From assembly GCA_958510875.1 (NCBI GenBank), contig OY294067.1, positions 61,268,039 through 61,332,038 on the forward strand: a stretch of DNA of 64,000 nt, written 5' to 3'. Below, piece after piece: positions 25,481 to 37,879 of the stretch (its first letter is position 1; each line of letters starts with the position of its first letter). This DNA is from Endomychus coccineus. Its lineage: Eukaryota > Arthropoda > Insecta > Coleoptera > Endomychidae. Below the pieces are notes generated by a model. That model ran no database searches. It was given only the letters and a program-made list of their open reading frames with translations, and was not told the origin of the DNA. The translations under genes were made by a program, and so were the position numbers.

Positions 25481-26060
25481 ATATTGCTTGCAATCTACGG
25501 CAACATGCAGGTTATGTGGGAATCAAAGCCGATTGACGAATAGCTTGACCTTGGGTACGTCACTTAAAAGGATTAGAAAGTCGACGTCGACACCATAGTA
25601 GACGCGTCAACAATTGAATTTCCGACGAGACGTTCTCGACGAACGTTTGTAAGTCCATTCTCAGAAATGTTTTCACAAAATGAACACCATTTCAGTAACA
25701 AGAAGAATCAGTTTTAGTTCAAACCTCAATATGCCCGATAATGTTTCACGAAGAAACGACGGCATCGAGTCGTCGTGCTACTGCGACCCAGAATCCATTC
25801 TGACTGTCAACTTTCTCGAAATATGTTAATCTACTTTGTCCAATGTAGATGACTCAAAAGAAAATAGGCACCATAAGAAATCAGAGGAATAGTAAAGATT
25901 TAAAAATTTTTCCCATCAGCTTCTACTCACACAAATTTTGTTTCAGTAATTGCTCAAACTGACCAAGTCATTCCAAGCTGGAATGAAAGTATGTCGTAAT
26001 TACTAAAATTAGAAATATCAAAGATATACATTCCCGAAGCTACTTTTTCCACACAAATCT

Positions 26061-27050
26061 ACAGCTAGGCAGATAAAAATTCATCTCCGCGAAAGTAACA
26101 ATTTTCTCTGTAGCTCAACTGACTGGAAATTTGTAAAATCCACTTTGTTCACTGTGAATGACTCATAGAACGATAGGAGCATAGAAATATAAGAGAGATT
26201 CGTTTCCAACATTATGATCATCGTCGGAATTAAACTCGATAGTTATACTGTCAGATATCACACTCTGCATTGTGAAATATTAAACATTTGTATTAAAATT
26301 TAGTTGTAAACAGGAGTAGAGTTGAATTCGCCGGAATAGAATTATTAAATAAAACGATGATTACTGTAATCTCGACGTATAAAAATATTCTGACGCGTAT
26401 ATGATCAGGCAAAACAAAATATACAGCTTTATAAATTTATAATAAATGAAATTAACATAGCTGCAGTTCAGCATGTAATCGTGTAATGTGCAATAAAACT
26501 TTAATAGGAAATCACGAGTTGTTCTGTTCGCATTTGAATTAACATCAAATTTCGAAAGTATATTGATGTTAATACAAATGCATTTAAATAACGCATTAGA
26601 GCTCGTTGTCGGACGGAGATTCATCGGTATCATTGTGGCATTTTTCCATTTTAATTTCAATTATTCATGGAATGAAATATAGATTACATGTATATTTCCA
26701 TGATTAGTTCATCAATGGCAGTTTTAATACCTAGTAAAGCAAGCATTTTTCACAATTGATAATAGTTTTAAGCTCATATTGTTCTTAATTCTTCCATAAA
26801 TGCATTTAAAGTTTTATTTCTATGAAAAAGTATTGCATATTACTAATTTTATATCCCTTTGATCCACATTGAATCAATACAGTGAATAATCATGGCAAAA
26901 AAAATTTTTTGGCAAGGAACATTTTTCGGTTTCATCAAAGTCGCATATTACCTATGTTCAGACTTGTGACAAGTTTAGAATATTAGCATTGTCAAGTACA
27001 AAATTAATATCCACTACAGATTCCTGTGTGGCATTGAGCATAATGTTAGC
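26061..27050. other. AT-rich intron with remnants of the 23.4-kb repeat
   Basis: A weak match to the dispersed repeat occurs near 26140. The remainder is unassigned. Confidence 0.4.
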
Positions 27051-27053
27051 TTA

Positions 27054-28153
27054 TAGTCCAGTCGATAAGCTGACGAACTTTCTGAAAAAAGGCAAGAGGA
27101 CGTATCAAAAAAATTCTTTTTCCATAGTGTTCTGTGGCCGATTTGAATCATTCGTAAGGGTTGAGCTAAGTGAACACCGCCTCCCATTCACCCCTAAACG
27201 CTAAATTAACCATATTTTCACCGTCTTTTTTAAGATTACTTTGAACTTATAAAAAAATGTGTTTTTTGGGTCCCCGAATTTGAATCCGAGGTCATTTGCC
27301 CGGAAAATTCCTTCACTGGGCTGAATATCAGGAAAATTTCGTAATTTTCATACAAAATTGCTCATTTTTCACGCGATTATCGTTTTATGCATAAAAGATG
27401 TTGGCAGTCGCGTATTTCGATCCTAAGTAGACCAAAACTAGAGAAATTTGAAGGAAACTGTGGAAAACCTGAAAAGAAAATCTTTCCATGTCATTGAAAT
27501 TATCATGTGATAAGTCGCCATAGGAGTTTTCGTGGTCGCCAATTACGAATTTGATGATTAAAAAATTGAAAAATATCATTTTCCGGAAAAACGAAGACAT
27601 TTTTTTTATAAAATCTGATTTTTTTCAAATGTAATTTTTTGAGTGACGTGTTGATTAGTATCTGTGTTTTCGATGTGCATGTTGAAATACAAAAATTAAA
27701 AGTGATGTCAAAAAAAACAATTGTTTGAAAATCCCAGAAAATCGAAGAAAATTACAAATTTCAAAATTGTAGCTTTGAATAAACAGTTACAAACTTGTAT
27801 AAATTGAAACAAAGATGCCTGTATTTTTTTAATGTTCCTTCATTTTCCACATAATCCTAATGTTCCTGATTTTCAGCCTATTGAATGAGTTTTCCGGGAA
27901 AATGATCTCGAATTCATGTTCAGCGACCCAAAAAACAATTTTTTTCATAAACTCGAAGTCATCTTAAAAAAGAGGGTAAAAATAGGGTTCATTTAGCATT
28001 TAGGAGTGAATGGGAGGCCGTGTCCACTTAGCTTAACCCTTACGAATGATGCAAATCGGCTACAGAACATTACGCAAAAAGAATTTTTGTGATACGATCT
28101 CTTGCTTTTGTTTTAGAAGGTCGGCTAAAATCCCCAGATAATCGACTGGACTA
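27054..28153. mobile_element. Foldback element E4 (TAGTCCAG family), 1100 bp
   Basis: The ends are TAGTCCAGTCGAT and ATCGACTGGACTA, with direct repeats TTA at 27051-27053 and 28154-28156. The arms of about 370 bp match well; GCCTCCCATTCACCCCTAAA near 27179 faces its complement near 28005. The core appears as GGGTCCCCGAATTTGAATCC (27270) and, on the other arm, as the complement of GGGTCGCTGAACATGAATTC (about 27930). No coding region. The right boundary lies directly against a Tc1 transposase remnant. Confidence 0.88.
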
Positions 28154-28156
28154 TTA

Positions 28157-28980
28157 GGAGCGAGGCTTTTTCCGCTCGTATTATTGGTTTAATAGACATG
28201 GCTCTCAGTCAAAATAGAATTTCAGAGGGACTAGGGATTCACCAATCAACTATTCCCAGCATTATAAAACAGCAAGGAGATCCAGGTAGTTTCAGTAAAA
28301 TATCTGTAACTGGTAGGACAAAGTGTGAAACTTCCAGAGAATCATACACTTATTTCCTTCAGAAATCGAAATGCAACTGCTCCTGAACTTACTGGTGAAT
28401 TACTGCGAGCCACATAGTGCTTGAGGATAATGATTCAAGTGATGAACGTCCTGCGAAAGTACCCGATTTTCGTCCACGCCACGTAAGTAGCAGGAGGACT
28501 CAACGTTATTGATTAGCATTCGAGGTGGACTGCATACCATCGGACTGCCGAACTATTCTCTCAGGAGACAAGCATTCAGTGACATGAACACGATGGTCGT
28601 AGATTAGTGTATATGCATGTAATGAGCGTGTTGCATTCTACAAATTAGTGAAAAATATGAACCTTGAGTGATTGGTGATGTATTGGGCTGGAATAAGTCC
28701 AGAAGGCCGTACAGAACTTGTAAAGATTGAGAATTTTACAGGATTTGAAAAATTTATTTTCATGAATAATAACTGCAGTGTTATCCAATATCTGATTCAC
28801 GTTGGTATTGAGAAAAGGGATTGGGCAACGAAAAGTCCAGACCTAAATCCTAAAGAGTACATACGGAACTTTCCAAAATCCAGGATTATGAAACGAAATC
28901 CTTACCCAATAACTCTGCAAGAGTTGAACATTACTGCACAAGAAGATTGGGATAAAAATGTTTTGAGAAATTGAGTGAAA
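28157..28980 (+). pseudogene. Tc1-family transposase pseudogene
   Basis: The N-terminal helix-turn-helix is readable from about 28165: ARIIGLIDMALSQNRISEGL then GIHQSTIPSIIKQ. The catalytic half includes MYWAGISPEGRTELVKIENF (28678), TKSPDLNPKEYIRNF (about 28828) and KRNPYPITLQELN (28890). This is the Tc1-type DDE order with the SPDLNP motif. At least several stops and frameshifts separate the blocks, and the first catalytic Asp region is degraded. It follows E4 with only the TTA duplication between, so E4 probably inserted in or at the edge of this older copy. Confidence 0.75.
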
Positions 28981-29163
28981 TTGGCCCAGTGAATGACGGG
29001 ATGTATAGATTCTGGACAGAAGCCGAAGAAACACTTATACATCTGCTAACTGTTTGTGAGCCTCCCAGAATACATACAATCAAAGAGGAAATTTTGCCAC
29101 TTGAGCAGGGAAAAACTACGGGAGCTAAAACCCACCGGTAAACTGTAAATGTATTGGTTTTTT

Positions 29164-29685
29164 TTCGTCGTTCCGTAATCGTGGACGAAATATGGATCGA
29201 TCACAACACACCAAAGACCAAAGAATAGTCGAAACGGTGGACTTTTCCCGGCGAATCGGAGCCAAAAAAAGTCAAATTGGATTTATGGGCCAACAAAGTC
29301 ATGGCGACAGTTTTTTGGGATGCACACGGAACCATCCATATCGATTACCTTGGAATGGACAAAACGATCATCGGCTTATGAGCTGTTGGATCGATTCGAC
29401 GCCGATTAGGAGCAAAATGACCGCATTTGGCAAAGAAAAAAGTGCTCTCCCACCAAGTCGACAGTCGCAATGACAAAATTGGATAAAGTGAATTTGGCCC
29501 CCTGCGATTTTCATCTATTTTCATACTCGGGCTCTGCGGAAAGAGACATGGCTCCTACGATGAGATCATAGCATGGAATAAGCGCCTATTTTGAAGGATT
29601 GCCGAAATCGTATTATTTGGAAGGAATCGAAAAATTACGAAAACGTTGGACGAAGTGTATCGGGCTACAAGGAGAAATAAAATAA
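29164..29685 (+). pseudogene. mariner transposase pseudogene, C-terminal half
   Basis: In one frame with a few breaks: VDEIWIDHNTPKTKEQSKRW, then VMATVFWDAHGTIHIDYL, then a TLDEVYRAT-like tail in a shifted frame, ending at TAA 29683-29685. VFWD carries the second catalytic Asp of mariner transposases. The third Asp region (about 29450-29520) is scrambled. The N-terminal DNA-binding half is missing. It is in the same orientation as, and 180 bp downstream of, the Tc1 remnant, but belongs to a different lineage. Confidence 0.75.
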
Positions 29686-31022
29686 GTTTTGACCAAATTA
29701 ATCGTTTCTTGTTTAATTTTTCAGGGACTTTTCACTTTGCCCTCCTAATATATAGATACGGATTCTACTCCGAAAAATGTAATACACAATGTATTCGAAG
29801 GAATTACATGATACAAATACTGTTGAGTACTATTTGTATTCATAATCGTATTGATTATCAATAGTAGGTGCTCCGAAAGTTTGTAAATTTAAATATAAAA
29901 TAACTTTCTTTAGTTTCAACGAACAAAGCATTAATATCGGTGGTGTATATTTTTGGGTCGTAATCCTATGTTTAATGTTTATGTGTTACGTATCCACAAG
30001 TAATTTCTTTATAAATAGGGAATTATAATTTTCCAGGCGAAATCTGAGCTTTACGGTTTATGTAGTAGTCATGTACCCAATTATCGGGGATTTATTACAA
30101 CAAGGCTAATTTAGGACAAGGCGAAGGCAGGTGGCCGGATTAATCTAGAGTTTAGTTGCTTTATTCCTCTCTATATCATGTCACCATTATTATTTATATG
30201 CATATTAGAAATCCGGAGCTGCTTAAAATATTTTCATGCCAACATATAAAATCGATATCACTGGTTCCTTACTGGGTAAATTTCTTCTGAGATAACTATT
30301 GTGGCAGGACAATAGAAATATTAACAATAGATCGCAAACATAATTTAGCCGAAACAAATTACGAACAAAGATCAATGTGATGTTATATTAAGCTCTGTGC
30401 CAAACAAGTAAAATGTTCCCACTATGTTCAGGGTTTGAGTATGATTTTCAAAACTTTTTAACAAATATCAAAGAGCTTCTGAATAGATACATATTATCTG
30501 AATAGATCATATTATTTGATCTCATATATTTTGTGAGCTCAAACTAGTCCATACTGAGATGTTATAATCACGGAAAGATTCAAGAGTCGTTTGAAATATG
30601 CAAATACATACAAGAAATTTTATGAAAATTTTATAAACCGTTTCATTCGTTCTTGTACTACATCTTCAAATATTTATTCGTTTCAATGCGTAGATGTTTA
30701 ATTCAGTTTTTATATCAACGTTTCATATTTTTATTCATAAGGAAATCCCGGAAATTTGGTTTTGCTTCTTACGTATTGTAGAGAGAAAACGACGGAACCT
30801 TACAAAACATTTTAATATGTTAGGTAGGGAGATTATTAAATAACCATCTTTTATCATGCATATCTTCTACTGGAAGTGTTATATTTCACATGTTCTACTT
30901 GGAACTCCAATTTTTATTTCGATAAGTAATTTTTTTTTCACCGTTTCTTTCAAATCAACTCAAGTTTCAAACATTCGAATTGGATGGTGAGGTGAATGAG
31001 TCACATATAATTGTCACAATAA
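29686..31022. other. Intron, nothing recognised
   Basis: AT-rich, no identifiable genes or repeats. Short open frames have no supporting features. Confidence 0.5.
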
Positions 31023-31035
31023 CAAAGTATTAATA

Positions 31036-31768
31036 TCTTGGATAGTAGACTTCCGCGGACAGCTAATCTTGAAAAATCTTGTCTTCCGGATGGATTCCGC
31101 GTCACAATAGGGCAGGCTTGAGGCTTGAACTGAAACTGGTTCTACTGGTTTCTGTAGCCGTATTTATTGTAGGAAAAATCATTCACGCTACACAGTTCAC
31201 TGCCTTTATTCCGGTGGTTAACTCCGTTCCGGCACCTGACCTTGCCATTGTGTGATCATGTACGAAGTGGAATTTTCGAGGATGGGTTTCCAAATGTTGG
31301 GAAGGTAATATCCTGAGTCACGGTTCAGATTGTTCGGATGTTTTTGGATTTCTATAGCTTCAAGAATTTTTCGCTGATAAAAGTTTGGGGCTCGGACTAG
31401 GATTTTAGTATCTTCAAAAAAAAAAAAAATTCTTGAAGCTATAGAAATCCAAAAACATCCGAACAATCTGAACCGTGACTCAGGATATTACCTTCCCAAC
31501 ATTTGGAAACCCATCCTCGAAAATTCCACTTCGCACATGATCGCACAACGGCAGGGTCAGGTGCCGGAACGAAGTTAACCACCGGAACCAGTGAACTATG
31601 TAGCGTGAAGGATTTTTCCTACAATAAATACGGCTACAGAAACCAGTAGAACCAGTTTCAGTTCAAGCCTCAAGCCTGCCCTGAAGATGCCACCTGTAAT
31701 GGTTGGCGAAACGTCGGCATCAAGTCGAGCTATTGTGACGCGGAATCCATCCGGAAGACAAGATTTTT
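31036..31768. mobile_element. Foldback Penelope-type insertion, 733 bp, with 13-bp target duplication
   Basis: CAAAGTATTAATA flanks the insertion exactly (31023-31035 and 31769-31781). Inside, two arms of about 330 bp are inverted copies around an A13 run near 31418-31430. The right arm contains CTGAAGAT, hairpin GCCA...TGGC, then GAAACGTCGG (31681-31714), a hammerhead-like core. The left arm lacks exactly the corresponding 49 bp (junction 31110/31111). Extra 5' sequence GATAGTAGACTTCCGCGG (31041 on) also occurs in the short insertion inside E5. Variable-length duplications and hammerhead cores are known for Penelope-like elements; the assignment is inference, since no RT is present. Confidence 0.8.
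31681..31730 (+). ncRNA. Hammerhead-like ribozyme core, Penelope-type
   Basis: CTGAAGAT, then GCCA-loop-TGGC, then GAAACG, in the order of the conserved hammerhead core, with GTC in AAGTCGAGC as a candidate cleavage triplet. It is the most complete of the cores in this window together with the copy near 25300. Activity is untested. Confidence 0.5.
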
Positions 31769-31781
31769 CAAAGTATTAATA

Positions 31782-32645
31782 ATAATTGTTCCACCACCAT
31801 AAAATTGAGGTATTTACTACACATGATAGAACATGATGTTAAATAACTATAATGAATGGTAAAATGTGAATAAGAAACTTTTTGACGTGACAACGTCTTA
31901 TAATTCGATGGAGCCGGCTGCACGCAAGAGAAAACATGACTCATGAGGCGTTCCATTTAAGCATGCGGCGTTACCTCGCTCTAAGGCGTTCCATTTAAGG
32001 CTTGAAGTGCAAGCGAGAGCGTCTCCTACTTGAGTGAGCGATGCCTCCGCGTGGACAGCTGCTATACAAAATAATACATTTACATGTTTTCGTCAAGTAT
32101 GAAGTGTAGTGAAAAGTGAATGTGGTGTCAATTGTTTATAGCAACGATAATTGCGGCGATAAAGGTAATGATTCTTTCGATATTGAAGATATGTTCAGTG
32201 ATATATTGTCGAATATTCGTGCTTTCATCATTAAAATAAATAGCATCGGTCCGCTAGTGCAGCGATTGTAGGTTATGCTATAATTGACAAAACTATAACA
32301 ATAAGTTAACAGAACTATTTCACGATGAGTAAAAAATCAATTGCTTTACTATTCGATCGAAATAATTATCGAGCGTAGCTATGATTTCAAAAAATTAAAA
32401 CATAAATGTTAAATCTTCCACATATCATAACAACGTGTCTGAAATGACAGGTTGGACCAGCCAGCCGTCCATTCCATCAGTATTTTCTTATGACGTTGTC
32501 ACGTTCAACTATCGTCAGTAAACCGACTCTACAGACAACCGAGTTTTTTTTGTGAATTTGTATTTAATTAGTGTGAGCACACTATTCAATTTCAATGAAT
32601 TTACAATTAGTGAATGTCTATATATTCTGTAATGATTCTTGACCC
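31782..32645. other. Intron, nothing recognised
   Basis: A short direct repeat GGCGTTCCATTTAAG occurs at about 31947 and 31984. Nothing else is identified. Confidence 0.5.
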
Positions 32646-33537
32646 AGGTATGAATTATAAATAAGTGCTCGAAAAATAGGTCACACTAACACATGGGCTT
32701 ATTATTTCCACATTTACTTACGTTTCGGTCGAACGACCATCGTCAGAAGAAGTATCAATGTATAAAACGTATAAAACGGGGTTTGTTAAAACCAATTGCA
32801 TCAACTCAACGAACGAATAGAAACTTGAGTAATCGAAATTGTAATATATCAATGTATATGAATATATATCAAGAATTTCCTGCTAAACAACTTTTTTATA
32901 AAATTTGTAGTCATTTCAAGCAATGTTTGAATACTACTGAAACCAAGAAATAAGACGCTCAAGTACCCATTTCGAACCGGATGTTACAGATTTATGAGGT
33001 AATAGAAAAAGGTTATCAGACCTTATTATAAATATTTCTATTTGGGCATTCTACCTAAAATATAGTTTTAACAGTATAAGGACGCATTTAAGAATTTGCA
33101 AAGAGTTTTAATTATTTGAATTAGTATAAATCTGACTTATTGAATGAACGTCTGCTCTATGATTCACAGACTTGGATTCACGTTTTATGTGAATCATCTC
33201 CATAATAGATCTTTTATGATAATTGATTTCTTTCGTTAAAATATTAACATTTTTGTAGTAGAATTGATGGTTATAATCAAAACAATGCTTAGTTAGGGCG
33301 GTGAAATGTTCTAAGTGTTACTTATGGCCATACATTAGTTTTTGTAAATATTGTTCAGAGATTCCTGTATAAATCCTATCGCAATCTTATTGAAGGTTTC
33401 AGATTTGAAAAATATTCACCACACAGTTAGTAGGTTTATGCGCAACATTTATATCATATTTTTTTAAGCATTTCTTAATTTTCTCTGAGGTCTCCGGAAT
33501 GTATGGTGTAATGTTATAAAATTATCTGTATTACCGT

Positions 33538-34260
33538 TTATGTTATATATGACGTTCCATCAAGGATTTTGTTTATTCTTTCTTTAATTATGGCGTTAAG
33601 AAATGTTTTTGGGCAGCCATTCATTTCCAGTATATTACGAACAATTTTCAAATTTTTGGGACGGTCTTCTGGGTGGGACAATTTAACAGCGCTATTTATA
33701 ATACTTTTTGTATAACTTGTTGGTGCAACTGAATTAAAATGAAGTAGTTTAGTAAACCGCGAAGTCTTAATTTTTCCATCTGCATCATGCCTAATGTTCA
33801 TATCTAGGGAATTTATGTTTTTGTTCACTTCTATTTCACGAGTAAATTGAAGTTTATGGAGGAAATTGTTAAATTTATTAGTCACGTACTGAATTTTATC
33901 ATTGAGAACATACATCAGGCAATCATCTACAGACCGTTTAAAGAATACGTGTTGAAAATCTGATGAATTCATTACAAATTCCTCTAGGCATTCCATAACT
34001 AGTATAGCAATAGTAGCTGAAATAGGTGATACCATGGCTGTGCCGAATATTTGTCCAAAATATTGCTCACCGTATTGGGAATAAGTGCATTTTAAACAAA
34101 ACTCGACTGCATTTATAAATTCAGGTTGATCTAGTATGTGGTTTTTAATTTATGCCCAATGTTTTATATGCTCCTCAATACCAATACGACTGGTATATTT
34201 GTAAATGAAGAAACAACGTCCAACGAAATGAATAGATGATCTACGGGTACGGATTGATTT
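33538..34260 (-). pseudogene. Penelope-like reverse transcriptase, partial
   Basis: The longest intact piece (33538-34035) begins MVSPISATIAILVMECLEEF and includes the RSVDDC catalytic motif, HKLQFTREIEVN and SRFTKLLHFNSVAPTSYTKS, the conserved tail between RT and GIY-YIG in this class. Upstream the frame shifts and carries SLDVVSSFTNIP. A stop falls in the upstream segment near 34148. The expected GMGSPIS tract reads TAMVSPIS. The protein is truncated at its N-terminus by divergence and the microsatellite. Confidence 0.75.
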
Positions 34261-34397
34261 TTTATAAACTCATTAAAATGCCATGAGTCCTTCACATAAA
34301 ATTCATTTTTTCATATTACATTTTTGATAGATTTTGATAAAAATTCTGATAAATTGTAGGTAAGCTCTCCAATATTACTAACAATGGTTCTTAAAGG

Positions 34398-34515
<118 letters not shown>

Positions 34516-34640
34516 TTTTATGCATTATCAGAAGCCTATAGATATAAGGTGCTAGCCCGGTCGTCAGACCGAAACGTACGTAAAGACGAAAATAATAAGC
34601 CTATGTGTAAGTGAGACCCATTTCCCGAAAATTTATGTAT

Positions 34641-36163
34641 AATTATTCTTACAACTATATTCATAGATCTGCTTCGTATACTGGAAAATCTGTCAGGAGT
34701 AAGTTAGAAAAATAAAATCAACGTGATCACCGGGTTTTAAAAGAATAGTAATTTTCAAGTAATGCAATGAGTGTATGTATATTCAAATGATACAGCTGGA
34801 AATGTTCTGGTTAAAATGTATAAAATTTACGATATAATTTATCTTCGCCAGCGTGCTCGAAAATAAACAGATAAGCCAGTTGTTATCCTATAATTTTGTT
34901 AACATGTTAATCTACTACAATGCCCCTTCACTGCATACAGGGTTGTGAAGGTACAGTAGTTGATGAGTTACATTTGTTTCTTGATAACGGATTGTCTATC
35001 AATGTTTGTAACTTTTATTTCCACAACAGTATACATTCATCAACAGGCAAAACCCGTTTTTGGATTCATGACGAAATAAGTTTTGGTCCAAATTAATAGA
35101 GAGAAGCTGTATATTTGATGAGATTGTATCATTGTATGTTGGTACTATAAATATAAATTATACAGAGTGTCCGGTAATTATGAGCAGAGAACAGCTGATT
35201 CCAGCGTGTTAATACAGGAGCAACTTTATGTAAAAAATATTTCCATGTTCTTTAGTTAAAACTTCTTAAAATTCAGAAGGAAAGTAACTTTTTCATTGTA
35301 TAAAAACGAATAACATATAATATGTCTTTCTGCCTTATGTAGATTCAGTCACGTACAGTTCGAGACATTAGAGATCGCCTAGCGGAAGAATTTAATTCGA
35401 GTTGATAATATCTGCCAAGCGGTAAACATTCTCTCAATAAGTCTTGTTGCTGAAAAATATCATGATACTTGACTATTAGCTTTCCCTTGCCGCATTGAAT
35501 AATTCTCTTGTCTAGTACATACACTTCTCCATGATCACCTGTTTTGGCGCATGTGCGCTCGCTCGGCTCTGGTATGATTTGTATAATAACAAGTAATGGA
35601 GGATAAGGAGAACCCTGTTAGTGGTCATGGCATTTCGACCAATCAGACCTGTTACGGTCTTCCCGTAACGTTTCCGTGTCACGTTTGCTATGAATTAGGT
35701 CCCCCGTAAAAACGTATTCCTTATTAAAACGTATAGGTCATTCTTCGAAGGTCAAGAGTAGTTTACCTCGACGTTCAGAGATTTACGTGGAATTTAGACC
35801 TTAAATACAATAGAATATTAGAGATAAGTGGGAAGAAAATCCGGTACACTTACAAAGAAATGTGTATGGAATTGATTCAAAAAACAAACTTTGAAGTCTG
35901 TAACTTCGTTAATTTTGAAATTTTTTATACGAGCTTGTGCCAATCAGTGCTGGATTATAGCATAAGCTATAACGAAGGAAAGAAATTACTGGAATATAAA
36001 AGTTTGCGTATGCCTAACGACTGGTAATATCTAAAAGTAGTCAAGAATTAGTTGATTTTGTATTAAAGGCGAATAATTCAGCGGATAAGTTTCCAAAAGT
36101 GCAATTGTAAAAGTGATTAATGTAGTTACGCAATATATATTATGTCAAATTAAGAAGACGTAG
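34641..36163. other. Intron, unassigned
   Basis: TACAGAGTGTCCGGTAATTA near 35161 looks like a common insect transposon end, but no partner was found. The remainder has no recognised feature. Confidence 0.4.
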
Positions 36164-37055
36164 TAATAGTGTAAATATTCATTTATGTACTTATTTTCCT
36201 GGCAATAACCTTCTCCACGATTTAGAGCTTTATATTACTCTACAAATTATTTTATTCTATGAATAAAGAGTAATTAAAAAAAAGGGGGGGAGGGGCCCCC
36301 CAAAATCTGTTGTACTTAGGGCCCCTCATACTGGTGCCAATAATAATTTCCCAGCTTAATAAATACTTGAGGAGATTCGATGTAAGTTACTTCCTTATCA
36401 TATTATCTTTATGGATGATGCAGAATTTTTGATATCCGAATGTGTATATCAATTTGTACTATTTAGCTAATGATGTCAAGGTTGAAACAAATGCAACTTT
36501 CTAATACGTAGATATAGTTGATATAGATTTCCAAATAGGTGCAATTTCAAAATCTAAATGGGGTTTAATCCCCATGCTGCAAGAAAAACTCAACGACAAG
36601 TAATAGTGTAAATATTCATTTATGTACTTACTTATTTTCCTGGCAATAACCTTCTCCACGATTTAGAGCTTTATATTACTCTACAAATTATTTTATTCTA
36701 TGAATAAAGAGTAATTAAAAAAAAGGGGGGGAGGGGCCCCCCAAAATCTGTTGTACTTAGGGCCCCTCATAGTGTTAATCCGGCCCTGGTGCCAATAGTA
36801 ATTTCCCAGCTTAATAAATACTTGAGGAGATTCGATGTAAGTTACTTCCTTATCATATTATCTTTATGGATGATGGAGAATTTTTGATATCCGAATGTGT
36901 ATATCAATTTGTACTATTTAGCTAATGATGTCAAGGTTGAAACAAATGCAACTTTCTAATACGTAGATATAGTTGATATAGATTTCCAAATAGGTGCAAT
37001 TTCAGAATCTAAATGGGGTTTAATCCCCATGCTGCAAGAAAAACTCAACGACAAG
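36164..37055. repeat. Tandem duplication, two units of 437 and 455 bp
   Basis: 36164-36600 is repeated directly at 36601-37055, nearly identical. The second unit carries a 4-bp insertion (CTTA) and about 14 extra bases (GTTAATCCGGCCC-type) after GGGCCCCTCAT. The G8 and C-rich tract near 36286 and 36727 is present in both. A recent local duplication. Confidence 0.95.
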
Positions 37056-37544
37056 TTGGAATGTGGGGAAGCAAATGCATAGAATACTAATTTAACTTTA
37101 CACGAACTGCAAAGATTAATTGCCAATAATTGTTTCGTCACACGGTGCTATTTTCAGAGAGGGGTATACAATTATTATTATGTACACAAATCGTTGCTGC
37201 TCAAAATCAGAACTAATATTTCTTGAAAATAGCTGGAGATGGAAAAATTTCAAAATTTTTCGTTAAGAATTTCATAATAGTCAATTATTATGAACTACCT
37301 TGTCATATATACAAATACCTTATTGCATTCAAAATTCCTTCTGTACATAATTTTTTTTATTATTTTATTGATGAAGGTTATGATTCATCAGAAATGAGCA
37401 GTTGTCTGAATTTGTATTTTAATGATAGTATGATTTCAAGTCAATAGATTTGCACATAAATTATAACTTATCTAAAGCACTTTTCAACTATGATGCAGCC
37501 ATAATCAAAGACATATGTAAAATATATGTCTACATAATAAGTCC
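37056..37544. other. Intron, nothing recognised
   Basis: AT-rich DNA, no features. Confidence 0.5.
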
Positions 37545-37574
37545 TTGATAATGGCTGCATCGCAGTTGAAACGT
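37545..37574 (+). ncRNA. Hammerhead-like core, second copy of the 7304 type
   Basis: TTGATAAT, hairpin GGCTGC-ATC-GCAGTT, GAAACG. Compared with 7304-7334 one base of the stem changes from U to C opposite G, keeping the pair. This is a weak sign that the structure was once selected. Confidence 0.4.
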
Positions 37575-37879
37575 GTTTTGAATGAGTTACAATTTAAGAA
37601 GAAAAACGGTGGTGTAAGTGTATATGTTACTGTGAATGCCCGATATTAGTGAATGTTAAGATGCACCAGTGTATGTCGACAATCACCAATATTAATGGTG
37701 TAAGTCCGAAATTATTTCAATATTTTGTTTGTTTTGGATATACACCGGTGAATGTTAACATACTCCAAGGCGGTTTTGTGTGTCTCAGATACTGCAATTC
37801 ACTAATTACGTGAGAAAGTTAGAGTGCTATTGTTCTCTCTTTTTTCCACGCCGACCACCCGTCGGTATCAGAATCCGAA

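Noticed and set aside
35161..35185. Possible end of a second CAGGGT-type element
   Set aside because: No inverted partner or duplication could be located.
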